In this document: piece by piece, positions 48,784-61,827 of the stretch
Layout of the letters: every line of letters starts with the position of its first letter
How positions within the stretch are numbered: the stretch's first letter is position 1
Source: Ceratopteris richardii
Taxonomy: Eukaryota; Streptophyta; Polypodiopsida; Polypodiales; Pteridaceae
DNA: 64,000 nucleotides
NCBI GenBank assembly: GCA_020310875.1
Contig: CM035444.1
Location: forward strand, 112,164,795 to 112,228,794
Reading direction: 5' to 3'
Notes under the pieces: model-generated
The model's input: the letters and a program-made list of their open reading frames with translations, nothing else
The model's database searches: none
What the model was told of the DNA's origin: nothing
Made by a program: the position numbers and the translations under genes

Positions 48784-49470
48784 CACATACACACTTACAC
48801 ACACACACATCCACACACATTTACACACACACATACACATGCATACACACACATATATACACATGCACACGTATATACACACATACACACATAGACACAC
48901 ACACATACACATAGACACATACACACATAGATTTACACACACACATACACATGCATACACACACATATATACACACATAGACACATACACACACATACAC
49001 ACACATACACACACATACATACATACATACACACAGATACACACATACTTACACACACATACAGATGCATACACACACATATGTATACACATACACGCGT
49101 ATATATGCACATAGACATGCACACATACACACATAGACACACACATACACACATAGACACATACACACACATACACACAGAATTACACACACACATACAC
49201 ATGCATACACACACATATATACACATATATACACATACACACATATATACACACATATAACACACACATAGACACACACACACATACACACACATATACA
49301 CACATAGACACATACATACACATGCACACACACAAATACACACTGATTTACACACACACACACATACACATGCATACACACATATATACACACATATGTA
49401 CACACATATACACACACATAGACACAACACACATAGACACACACACACATACACACACACACATCGAGAT
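48784..49470. repeat. (CACATA)n microsatellite tract, right half
   Basis: About 690 bases of CACATA/CACACA/CATGCA units, continuous in type with 39128-39734 and separated from it by the large LTR element. Confidence 0.93.
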
Positions 49471-49604
49471 GCTTACCCAATGATCAGAGGAGGGCTATTA
49501 TAACACAATTTTTTTTTAATGATATTATAACACATATTTTTATTTATTTTTATCTATCTATTTTCAGGACACATATACCACCTCCAGATCATGAGAGCTA
49601 GCAC

Positions 49605-50929
49605 AGGTGCCTATGAAGGATGCGCTTAACCATCTGCCAATGCTTGATACCTATGCAATGCATAAAACTGCTCATCTATGAGACATCAAAGTAAATATCA
49701 GGCCGAGTTATGCATAAGTAAATCAAGCACCCAACAACCTACTGATAGAGAACAACATCAAATGCATCTCTAGCATCATGGAATCAACTGTTAACTTGTT
49801 TCCATAGGGGTGGCAATAGGTTTGCAATCTTCAAGGCCAAAATGTTGCAATAGTGTGCCAATATATTTTGTTTAACCCAAAGCTATTATGCCATCAACTT
49901 GCATAAACTGAATTTCCAAATAATGATGCAAATGCCCCAAATCTGAAATCTCAAATGAGGCATGCAAATCAGCCTTAAAATCAGCAATATGCTTCTCATT
50001 AGGACCAGTGAACAACATGTCATCAACATAGACAACAATAGCTAGAAGCACATCATTTGCATGCTTAACATATAAGGTGCTCTTAGTTGGATTGTTCTCA
50101 AAACCTTTTGCAATCAAGTAGGCATGTATCTTTTCATACCAAGCACATGGTGCTTGCTTCAAACCATATAATGCCTTTTTCAACCTGCATACATTGTTTT
50201 CATACCCCTTCTGCACAAAACCATGAGGTTGAAAACATACACTTCTTCATGTAAGTCACCATTGAAAAATGCAATTTTCATGTCCAACTGATGTACATTT
50301 AACCATGTTGAGTTGCAAGTGCACAAATGCTACGAACAATAGTCATTCGGCATGTGGGAGCAAAGGTCTCATCAAAATCAATGCCTCTTTCTTGAGCATA
50401 ACCTTTTGCAACAAGCCTAGCCTTATACTTGCCAACTGTTCCATCATGCTTACTCTTCAGCTTATATACCCACTTAGTGCCAATGACCTTCTTTCCAAGA
50501 GGCAAATCACATAAATACTAGGTACCATTCTTCATAATAGAATCATATTTGATTGCATAGGAGTCATCCAATTTTTTGAATTTTGTACTTCATCCAAGTG
50601 AAACATGCTTATTCTCATCACAAAGACGAGAGGTAGCCATAACATAGAAATTTGATGCAAAAAAGCAATGATATGGCAGAGGTGCATCTAATTTTCTATC
50701 TCGCAAAGTTTGCACCATCATTTTGTCATAGTTTTTTCCTCCTCTATATCAGTCCTCTCATCAACAAGTGCATCATGTAAATCTACATCAGAAATGGAAT
50801 GATTTGCATCATCACATGAAACTTGTGAAGGTTGAGAAATTGCCTCATTTGGACCAACACTTGACTATCCACTTGTAAAAAAAGGCAACAAAGTGTCATA
50901 CACATCTCTAGAGCTAACAAAAGTCTCCT
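49605..50929 (-). mobile_element. Ty1/copia family B fragment (RNase H start, RT, integrase end)
   Basis: A minus-strand B piece with RT including the Y-V-D-D-M-L catalytic motif (near 50023), the W-V-Y-K-L-K-S-K block (near 50470) and integrase C-terminal/linker sequence up to 50929. It ends exactly where the 3' LTR of the D element begins (50930), so D inserted into it. No B LTR is attached. Broken, several breaks. Confidence 0.85.
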
Positions 50930-53900
50930 TGATATGAAGGATTTCGATGGCGATGCACCACAGTGCGCTCTCCTTCTCGAGAGCTTCACGATGATATGCT
51001 CGGAGTAGAAAACCAAGCTCCTAAGGTCACACACAGTACTCCGCATAGAGGCTGCAGAATATGCAGAAAACACAGTACAGAGGGAGCTCGAAGATAGAAT
51101 TCTTAGGTCTTACAAATGTGGTTGAACTTACAGTCTGTGATTGACCAGGCCACTATATGTTTTATTAAATAACATATACAAAGAAGTGTCCTGTGGCCAT
51201 TTTGGCCTTTCACGTGGAAACTAACGGTAACAATCTCCCACTAAAGGCCAACATGGCCAAAGTAACTATGGGAGAAAAATAAAGAATGATAAAGAATACC
51301 TGAGTGTAAGTATACAGACTATACCTCCCACCTAATGGGCATGTTACACAGTATACAAGTGACTGTGTAAGATCAAGAATCAAGTAACCCCCATCAAGTG
51401 ACAACAGTGTCGAAAGCTATCCTGTGGTAGAGCTTTAGTCAAAGCATCTACAACATTATCTCGAGTGTGAACCTTCTCAAGAATAATGCGCTCAGTGGCT
51501 AAGCAATCTCTAATGAAGTGATACCTCACCTCAATGTACTTGGTCTTTGCATGATAGACCGGATTCTTAGCCAAAGCAATGGCACTCTAACTATCACTGA
51601 GCAAGCGAGGTACATGCTGAGGTAAACCCATATCACAAGCAAGATGAGAAAGCCACAATGCTTCCTTACATGCCTCACTTGATGCAACATACTATGCTTC
51701 TGTGGTGGAAACAGTTGTACATTCTTGAAGACGAGATCTCCAAGAGATAGCACCTCCAACAAAATGAAAAATGTACCCTGATGTAGACTTATGATTGTCT
51801 ACACAACCAACATAATTAGAATCTGTGTAACCAATAATGGATGCTTTCCCTCTACCTAAGCATAGACACTTATCCGTAGTGCCACTCAGATAGCTCAAAA
51901 TCATCTTGACTGCTTCCCAATGTTTCTTGCCAGGATTAGACATATATCTGCTCACAACTCCCACTGCGAATGCAATGTCTGGTCTCGTAGCTACCATAGC
52001 ATACATGAGACTATCAATAGCAGATTGATAGGGATTTTTGGTCATGAATTCCTTTTCCTCATCTAATTTGGGGCAATCATCCTTGCTCAATTTCACATAT
52101 GTGGGTAAAGGTGTACTCAATGCCTTTCCACCCCCTGCATATTGAACCGGTGAAGCACTTTGGATATGTACTCACTTTGAGACAAGTATATGCATCTTTT
52201 ACTCCTATCACGAGTAATGCACATGCCAAGAATATGTTTGGCATCCCCCAAATCTTTCATATCAAACGTCTGAGCATCTCTTTGTGTAGAGACAATGATC
52301 CTCATTGCTTCGTGAATAGCCTTGAGACTTCATAAAAGCATCAAACTTTTGGTACCATTGTCTAGGGGACTGTTTAAGTCCATACAAGCTCTTCTTGAAT
52401 TTACAAACTAGACTTTCCTTGCCAAGAACTACATAACCCTCTGGTTGTTCCATATAGATCTCATATGTAAGATCTCCATGCAAGAAAGCAGTTTTCACAT
52501 CCATTTGGACTAACTCTAAGTCCTCCATTGCAACGAATCCAAGCAACATGCACAGGAGTCATCTTGACCACTAGAGAGAAGATTTCCTCGAAATCAACAC
52601 CATGTTGTTGCTTAAAACCCTTTGCAACAAGTCGTGCTTTATACTTTCGAGAAGCACTATCTGATGTGAATTTCAGCTTATATACCCATTTACATGGTAA
52701 AGTTTTCCTGCCATTTGGCAAAGGTACTAAATCCCAAGTACCATTCTTGTGAATAGAATCCAACTCACTCTTCATGGCACGCTCCCACTTGACATGATCC
52801 TTTATCTGCATAGCCTCTTTGTAGCAAGAAGGCTCACCGGCATCTGTTAGCATAACAAAATCTAAACCTGGAACATATCTATCAGGTGGATGTGAGACAT
52901 GTGTAGAATGTCTCAATGGTTGCTGAACAGGAACATGTGCAGACTGATCTGAATGGACATCCTCTTGAACATCCCTATGTGCAGCATTTTTATGCATGCT
53001 AATCGGAGGACTAGTATCCTCAAACACCACTCTTCTCACTTCAACCTCCTTAATGGGCTGTTTATGCATTTTAGACTCATTAGAAATGACATCACTACTT
53101 CTGATCACTGACCGTGTTTCAGGATCCCATAAGCGATATCCAAATTGTCCTTCTCTACCATATCCAAGAAAAATGCCTTCCTTTGACTTATGGTCCAACT
53201 TTTGTCTAAGATTCTTGGGTATATGAACATATTCTTCACACCCAAAAACTCGAATATGATCATAATATGGTGGCTTCCCTGTCCATAACTCTTGTGCCAC
53301 TTTCAGACCTTTGGCAGTACTACGTGAAAGGTTAATCACATGAACTGCAGTCAATACTGCTTCTACCCAAAAACCTTGTGAGAGGTTTGCATGATGCAAC
53401 ATAGAGACTACTCTATCTTGAATAGTTCTATTCATCCTCTCAGCTACACCATTCTGTACTGGGGTATAAGGAGCTGTAAACTCTCTACGAATCCCTCTAG
53501 ACTGACAGAAAAGGCTGAATTCATGTGAGGTATACTCACCCCCATTATCTGACTATAAAGACTTAAGCTTAGTTCCTTTTTCAGTCTCAACTGAAGCAAG
53601 CGATTTTCTGAAAGTAGGGAATACCTCATCCTTCGATTTGATAGGATATACCCAGACTTTTCTAGTAGCATCATCTATGAAAGTGACAAAGTAAAGAGAA
53701 CCACCTAAGGACCTAGTGGGCATAGGACCACACACATCTGTATGAACGAGATCTAAAGACTGAATTGAAGAGTCAATGTGCGTTCTATGCACATTTCTGG
53801 TTTGATTTCCATATTGACAGTGCTCACAAAATGAAAAATCATAGAAAGATAACACAGGTAAGTAGCCAGAACGATAAATATTTTCCATTCCACTACGAGA

Positions 53901-55440
53901 TATATGGCCCAAACGACCATGCCAAATACAAGCCATAGGCTGTTCAGTAACAGCTAACAAGTGTTCTTTCTGTTATACAAATAAAGGATAAAGTGAGCCA
54001 ACTTTGCTTCCTTTTGCAATAACCATATTGCCCTTTGATATATGAAAAGACTGAGCATAGAAGACCACCTTGTAACCAAGGTCATCAAGTTGACCAACTG
54101 ACATCAAACTACATGATAACTGACGTACATGGCGTACATTATGCATAGTAAATTTTGAACCATCAATGAACTGCACAACCACATCTCCAATCCCCACAAC
54201 ATCACACTGGTAAGAGTCATCAAGTCTCACGATACCAAGAGACTTTGCTCCATAATTAGAGAACCATTCTCTACGTGGTGTCACATGGAAAGAAGCACCA
54301 AAATCTAGCAGCCAGGTGTGGGAAAAAGAATCAGCCATAAGCGCCTCAGTTGGCACAGTACTGTCAAGTGTCAACACATCAGCATCTTCAAAAATAGTAT
54401 TGATTTCTTCAATCTTCACAGTCGAAGTAGATGGTGTAGGTAACTGTTTAACATGCCCATCAACATTCTGTCCTTTACCTTTAGCATTCTTTAATGCATA
54501 ACAATCTTTCTTCATATGTCTTTTCTTAGGACAATAATGGCATTCGATATCCCTCTTCCTTGATTTACTTCTACTCTTATTCCATTGACCATTCTTTTCC
54601 TTGTTCTTGCTCCTGCCACGTTGTTGATTCTTTCCTTGGTAAGAATCATGAACATTATATGCATCTCCACTCTGAGTGCCAACCATAGATTTTCTGTGAA
54701 TCTCCTCACTCAAGAGTGCTCCACATATGTCATCATAGACGAGTTTACCACCAGGTGCACTATTGCTAATAGCTGTGCAAAATGTATCTCATGATGATGG
54801 CAGGGTGCATAATAGCAATACTACTTTCGTTTCATTATCCATATCCATTTTCTGAGCCTGTAACTGAGAGAATATAGCATCAAACTCATTCAGATGAGAA
54901 GCAACACTATCTGTGTCCTTCATACAAAGGTCATATAATTTTCTCATCAGATAGACTTTATTTGATGCCGTCTCTTTTTCATATGTATTGCATAACTTCT
55001 TCCAAAGCTCCTCTACACTTTCACAGTTTAATACTGTAAAGTAAACATTATCTGCCAGGTGCAAGCGAATGGTAGACCTGGCCATTTCATCAAACTCATC
55101 CCAATCATCTTCATCCATGTCAGCAAGCTTCTTTGAAATTCCATTTACTGGCTTCCATTGCCTCCTTTGAATCAGCACATCTTTAATATGATTGTTCCAT
55201 AGAGCAAAGTTTGTGCCATCAAATTTTCGGATCTCAAAATGGTCTTTGCCCTGCAAGTTATAGCTCCTCCTTGGAACACTAGCACTAGACCCTGATCCAT
55301 CGGATGTGCCTGAGACCTCTGATGCCATGATGGTAGAGAACTGAATAGAATGATAATGGAGCTAGAAGAGTCCGAGCACCAACAAATAAGTGTATCAAGG
55401 AGTAAATCGACCACTATATAGTTGACAAAACGAGAAATCT
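50930..55440 (-). mobile_element. Ty1/copia family D element (Tork/TNT1-like)
   Basis: Minus strand, right to left: gag from 55328 (M-A-S-E-V-S-G, UBN2-type body) and zinc knuckle C-H-Y-C-P-K-K-R-H-M-K-K-D-C; protease (L-L-D-F-G-A-S-F-H-V); pre-integrase (W-H-G-R-L-G-H and C-E-H-C-Q-Y-G); integrase; RT (K-W-V-Y-K-L-K-F); RNase H (R-P-D-I-A-F-A-V-G-V-V, and D-A-L-T-K-A-L-P at its end). The polypurine complement TCTCCCACT at 51234-51242 precedes a 303-bp 3' LTR (50930-51232, TGTTACCG ... ATATCA). No matching 5' LTR or primer site was seen to the right. The pol order is nearly complete, with a few breaks. Confidence 0.87.
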
Positions 55441-55924
55441 GAAAAAAAATTGTGAGAGTATCCTCTGCAAAATGAGCATATGACCAGTGTCAATAAAACT
55501 GCAAGGACTGACATGTTTTCCTGCATAGTGAATCACTGACTCCACTGCATATAATCAGTTACCCAACAGAAGCCAACTAGGCTTATCGAGCACCTATGAA
55601 CAGCTATCATACATCTCCTATCGCGAGGCTGGGTAAGTCTTCCACCTGCATCACCGAAGAGACCCCGACATTCAGGTGTCTCCCAATTAAGAAAACCTCA
55701 CCACGACCCTCTTTTTTCAAACATAAAAGGCTTTATGCAAAAAGATGTAACCGCTATATCAATCGGACGTACATAAGCAGTATCCACAGAAGCGTACATG
55801 GCGTGTATGTGCTCAGTATATGCAGTATGTTGGTTGCTTCTTGGAACTCCATGACACTCGCTTTGAACCTCCAAATGCTGAGTAACGAGAGGTACTTCTT
55901 TTATCATCATTAGCTCCTACCCAA
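55441..55924. other. Unassigned spacer
   Basis: About 480 bases between the D element and a C-like element. No LTR, domain or RNA gene was recognised. Open stretches on both strands (55596-55913 and 55698-55910) overlap each other and carry no known motif. Confidence 0.4.
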
Positions 55925-58900
55925 TCTTCATCTAAATAGATTCTGATAAATCTGAAGAGTAAGGATAGAATATACCTTCATTTATTGTACATTTGAGGTA
56001 CTTAAGCACTCCCTTCGCTGTCTCCATGTGTGATTTCTACTTGGTGAGTGCATGAATTGGCTAAGCAATCCTACATTATATGAGATATGTGCCCTTGCAT
56101 GAGTAGCATATATCAAGCTACCTACCAAGCTTTGATACTCTTTAATGTCTTCAATTTTCTCACCTTCATAAACACACTGTTTATGATTCATTTCCAAAGG
56201 TGTACCTGTAGATTTACTGTTCTCGATTTTGAACTTTAGAAGTACATCCTAAATGTATCTACTCTACGTCAAAGACATTCCTTCATCTGTGTATATGATA
56301 TGCACACCTAGGAAGAATGTGAGCTCACCTAAATTGTTATTTCGAACTCCTCTTGCATATGCCTTTTGATTCCTTTGTATGCCATTCAAGTCATCTCCTA
56401 CGACAATTATGTCATATACATATACACACAAATATATAACTTCATTGTGATCCTTCTTGATTATTAAAGAAGGGTTTGCATGGCTTGACTTGAAACCTTG
56501 ATCTTGAAGATATGTTACCAATCTGAAATTCTAAGCTCTAGGAGCTTGTTTGAATTCATATAATGCCTTTTTGATTCTACGTTACATAAGATGTATAATT
56601 ACGATTTTCAAATCTTGGAGGTTGTGACATGTATACCTCTTTGCTTATCTAGTCATTGAGAAATGTGTTCTTCATATCTAGTTGAAGTAGTCTCCAATTT
56701 CTTACAACATCTACACTTAGCAATGTCCTAATTGTAGTAATCTTTGCAACTGGTGAGAAGGTCTCTTCATAGTATATACCATGAGTTTGAGCACATCCTT
56801 TGGAAACAAATCTGGCTTTGTACCTACAAATTGATCCATCTGAATTTTTTTTTAGCTTATAGACCCATCTGCAACCTATTACCTTCTGATTAGCTTGCAT
56901 TGGAACCAACACCCAAGTATCCATTCCTTTCAATGCTTCTATCTCCTCTTCCATTGATTTTTTCCAATTAGGGTTACCTTTTGCTTCTTCATAGGTTGAA
57001 GGTTCTTCTAAAATTGACTCTTTTTCCAAGTAAACTGAATGTTTTGTAACAAATGTAGAGTCATATCCATACCTTCTAGGTTGCTTTCTCTCCCTTGTTG
57101 ACTTTCTAGGAGCTTGGTTGAAGCATTTTCCATACTCTTGCATTTTTCTTTGCCTCTTGACTTCCATAAATTGTAATCCTTTTCTCTTTCATCTTGGTCA
57201 TCATCTCTATCACTTCTTGGATCTTGGACCTGTTTGTCATGCTTGCTACCTAATGAATGGAAATCAAAATCAAGATCATATGGTAGAGTTACCTTCTATT
57301 TGTCTTCATCATACCATGACATGTGTTCTTCAAATGCAACATCCCCTACTTGTGGTGAATTTCTTGGTGGAAGGATTATAAAACTCGTAGCCCATTTGAG
57401 TCAAATCATAACCAATTAATATTGCCTTGGTTGCCCTTTCATCAAGTTTACCTATGATTTGTGAACATACATGTACAAAAGCTAAACAACCAAATACCTT
57501 GCAATGACCTAGAATTGGTTTTCTACCATTCCTTGCTTCATATGGAGTCATACCTTGAAAGATTTGGATGGAAGTCTAATCACAAGATATAAAATTATTG
57601 ACATTGCTTCTACCCATAAATAGTGCAACAACTTCTTTTCTTCAAACATTGTTCTATCTGATCCAACTAGTCTTGTTTCTTCTTTATGCAATTCCATTCA
57701 ATTGAGGAGAATACTTAGTAGTCACTTTTCTTTTGATGCCTTTATCCTGTAACAACACATCAAAATATTTGGGGAATTATTCTCCCCCTTCATCAGATCC
57801 AAGTTTCTTCAATGATCTACCTATATGATTCTCCACATGTGATAGGTACTTCTTGAAGCATTCAAACAATTCATTCTTATTCTTGATAAAGTACAAAATG
57901 GTCCATCTACTATGATCATCATCAAAGGAAACATAATACCTTGATCCTACCAATGAAGGTTCTTGACTTGGTCCCCACACATCAGTGTGTACTAAGTCCA
58001 AAAGGTTGGTGGATGTAGCCTTTGTGGTTGAATGGTTGGCTTTGTGCCTTTTGAATCTGATATGCATCACATCTAGTGATCATGTGTTGCTTTGATATGT
58101 TTAGCAGCCTTATAACACTTTGATCCCTGCATATATCATTCAAGGTTCTTTCATTCACATGAGCAAGTCTCGTATGCCACACTTCAAGCTCACTTAGGGT
58201 TTGAGACCCAAAGTTGAATAGAGATATGGTCTTGGTTTCTCCTACTTCAAAAGTAAAGAGCCTACTATGCTTCTTACCTCTGATTATCTTCTTGAAGCCT
58301 TGAGGTGGATGTTCCACAAATCTCCATGTTGGGTCAACCTTACTTTCAAGTCTTTTTCAACTATTTGGCCTACACTTATTATGGTTCTAGTGATAATGGG
58401 GACATAGAGAACCTTACTCAAAATCTTTGTCCTACTATTGGAATCTTTGATATTACCAATCTTCTCCAAATTGTGCTTAGTATAATCCCCTGTTTGTACT
58501 TCATGTCTATTCTTTGGACTTTCCAAGTCAGATAGAAGAGCAATGTTGCCTGTAACATGGTTTGAGCATCCTGAATCTATGTAGAACAAATGATCATCTT
58601 CTTTACCTTCTTTGTTGTTGAGATTCATTAGAAGCAATGAGTCTTCATGTGGTTGATCTTTTGAATAGTTGTTGAAGTCCCTTCTCTTAGGAATCCTATT
58701 ATTGTTGTTGAAGTTGTGTCCACCTCTGCCTCTAATGTTGCCAAATCCACTTCTTCCACCTCTTTTCTGAGTCCTTCCATTGAACCAATAATTTTGAGTG
58801 GGTTGGTTGGACTTCTCACAGATGTCATAAGGTTGAATATTTTGACATTTTGATTTCTCATGCTTTTCTCCTTTCTTCTTCCCTTTCCACTCACTCTTGC

Positions 58901-59999
58901 TTGCATAGTTGGCTTGGGAAGTCTCTTCTTCATTATCTTCCTTTTTCTTGCCTTTGTGCTTCTTGTCCCTCTTATCTGCATAAAGAGAGCTTGTAGTATT
59001 ACCTTGATAAGAGTTACTTTCCTTCATATTATTGTTGGCCTCTTGGTTGAAGAGTTGACCAAGGAATATGTTGAAATCTAGGGTTTGCACATCCATGAAG
59101 AGATCATAAGCTGTGATGAAGGATTGCCATTTCTTCTCACTTCTAATTTTAGTTAGAATCTACCTCATGATGGCCTCTTCTTCAATCAGCTCTCCAATGG
59201 ATGCTAACTGATCTCAAACCTCCTTGACCTTGGTAACAAACTCTATGATAGTTTATTTCGGATTCTTCTTCATATGGTTGAACTCATTCCAAAGATGGTT
59301 GTTTCTAGCCTTGCTACTAGCTGAGAAAAAGGTCTCAAGTGCATCCCAAGTCTCTTGAGATGTTTTGCATCCTCTAGTAGGTGGCAACAAAAAGTTAGAA
59401 ATAAAGTTTAGTATGTATGAACTTGCTTGAACATCCCTTGCACACCAAAGTGTGAGTTTTTTGTCTCCTCTTGTGCAGGTCCTCCTTTGAATCTTGGAGT
59501 AGGCATAACTTCATCACTTACTAACAACCCCATAGAGATTTCTACCTTGCAAATAGGCCTCCATTTTGATTTTCCAAGCAACATAGTTGTTTCTATCAAG
59601 CTTTCTCAATCATTGAGGGAGAATTACCCATCTTGATTTAGCTCTAATACCACCAAGAGAACTTGGAGGAGCTTGCAAGTCGTAGAAAAGTGAGTTGCAA
59701 AGTGATGAAGTTTGGTCCAACCAACTAGCAGAGGGTAGACCTTGAGCTTTTGGAGAGTCAAAAAGACTTCATAGGCATGTGATTAGTGCAATAAAATACA
59801 CTATGTACATTGGACCATCAAGTAGAAAGAATTGCTACAAATCAGATAAGTTTGCACTTTAACTAACTAAAAAAAACTCAAACGAGATCATATTTCTATT
59901 TCGGAGCCATCTTGACCTCCATTTCAAGGCCACAAGGTGGGGCCCACAAAAAAACTAGGTCAATTTGCAAAATTGTAACTTGCACCCTAATTGTCAACA
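55925..59999 (-). mobile_element. Ty1/copia family C-like element with 5' LTR
   Basis: Minus strand. A 5' LTR of about 346 bases (59654-59999, TGTTGACAATTAG start) is followed by a primer site TGGTATTAGAGC (59641-59652). Gag starts at about 59632 (M-G-N-S-P-S), protease shows Y-I-D-S-G-C-S-N-H-V, and pre-integrase and integrase follow (D-V-W-G-P, S-D-E-G-G-E). RT includes W-V-Y-K-L-K-K and a catalytic-region Y-D-I-I-V-V (near 56420). RNase H begins near 56150 and reaches about 55982. No 3' LTR is present. Its gag and pre-integrase match family C at 3726-5993, but its LTR differs. Broken, many breaks. Confidence 0.83.
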
Positions 60000-61680
60000 C
60001 TAAAATATTCTAGATTGAGAATTTGAAGCGATTCTGTGTATTGTTGATAAATGAAAACTGTGTTTTTCTAAGATCAAACTGTCACATCATAGTGCGATAG
60101 TGTTCAAGCAGAAGTACTGCTTGTAGTGTATTTGCATTGTTGTGAATCATTGCAAAAATGGCAAATGCGGATGGAATGAGTCAGCTTATGAGAGATAAGC
60201 TAGACTAGAATCTTCCATGCTTGGAGATTCATAATGACAATTTTCCTGATTGGAAAAGGATACTAAAAGTACACATCAAAGAAGAGAATGAACACACTTT
60301 GTAGTTACCAGAGAGGAATTGGACTATAGACTAGTTAAGAGCATATGAGGAATAGGATCAAGGAGCATGAAGGGTAATGTATTGGCTATCTGTTAGCATA
60401 CATGATAGGATGATTGGGCACATAGTGGATGCCAAGACTCCAAAAGAGGCTTGGAATGGTTTGGTCACATTCTATGAGACCAATACAAAGGCATGGAAAT
60501 TGCAACTCAAGAAAAATCTGCATACATTGGAGAAAAAGGGCATGTCGGTAAGTGAGTACACCTTGAAAATGAAAAGCATATGTGAGTCACTTGCATCTAT
60601 TGGCGTGAATGTAGATGATGATGATAAAGTGGAAGTGTGCTTTCATGGTTTAGGAGATTCATATAAGAAGTTCATAACTTCTATATAGAATGAGGAAAAT
60701 ATTTTGAATTTTGCTAATCTAGTGTCCATGGTGATTATTGAAGAAAAGAATCTTGGCAAGGAATCAAACTCCCAAGGAAAACCTAGTTCTGAGTAGGTAT
60801 TCTAATCTAGTATAGGAAGAGGTAGAGGTTTGAGAAGTGGAAGAGGAGATAGTAACCAAGACCAAGGTCAACATCAGAATCAGGTAGAAGGTAGAGGACA
60901 GTTTCGAGTAGGGGCACTCAAAGAGGCTGCAAAAATTCCAAAGAAATGATTTAGGTATTGATAGTAAAGGATGCTGGAATTGTGGTAAACCTGGATACAG
61001 TGGACATGATTGCAGGTTGAAGAATAAAAATAATAGATGGCAACAAAAGAACTATGCATCCACAAGTGCAGATTATTCTAATAAGCTTTCCATGATTGAA
61101 CATCATATGATGAATACGATGTCTATTGATGTTTTGAAATCGGATGGTAATGTTTGGTATGTTGATTTAGGTGCTTCAAATCACATGAACACTCATGTAG
61201 AATGGTTTAGTAGTTTGCAGAAATTGTCGACTCCTTGATATGTTGAAAATAAGTGATGACACATCACATCCTATCAAACATACATGACACATAGCACTAT
61301 CTATGGAGGATGGGAAGGTAAAAAATCTTGCTAATGTGCTGCATGTTCCGAAGATAACAAAGAATCTAGTTTGTGTTGGACAAATGGTTGACCATAGATT
61401 ACAAGTCAGGCTCAATGTTGATGGCTTATATGAAAAACAAGATGGAAGATTGATTGCCAAAAGAAACAAAGTGGATAGGATGCTTACCTTAAATGTGAAA
61501 ATTCCTAAAATGAATGCATCCATGTTCGCAAAAGGTGCAAGAGCTATTGCTGATATAGAGATCTAGCACAAACGAATTGAACATGCAAACTTGTAGAGGC
61601 TGAAATTGATGTAGTCAAAGAATATTGTCAATGGACTACCAAATTTCAAGGCTGCAGAGATGCAAAAGGAACATTTGGTA
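60000..61680 (+). mobile_element. Ty1/copia family A, leader, gag and protease
   Basis: Plus strand. Leader-like sequence precedes a gag start at about 60158 (M-A-N-A-D-G-M-S-Q-L-M), matching the A gag at 3235. The UBN2-type body (K-S-I-C-E-S-L-A-S-I-G), a G-R-G-R-G-like tract and a zinc knuckle C-W-N-C-G-K-P-G (near 60975) follow, then protease (Y-V-D-L-G-A-S-N-H-M) and the start of pre-integrase. No A LTR adjoins it: family C-like LTR lies to the left and B LTR pieces to the right. Broken, many breaks. Confidence 0.82.
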
Positions 61681-61827
61681 GTGATGTGTGTGAAAACATT
61701 AGGACCACTGGGACACTTTTTTGGTAGTGATGTGTGTGAAAACACTAGGACCACTGGGGCACTTTTTTCCCTCTTTAGGAGGTTTTTTCCCCCGGCTTGT
61801 ATATATTTTGGTAGTGATATATTTTTC
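61672..61827 (+). repeat. Tandem copies of the 5' end of the family B LTR
   Basis: Before the full B LTR at 61828, its first 50-90 bases recur: TTTGGTAGTGATGTGTGTGA at about 61675 (reconstructed start variant) and again at 61720, with a shorter piece near 61806. The middle copy extends through the CCTCTTTAGGAGG segment to GGCTTGTATATA. Confidence 0.85.

Noticed and set aside
55596-55913. Open stretches on both strands between two copia elements
   Set aside because: Overlapping frames, no domain, and likely decayed element sequence.
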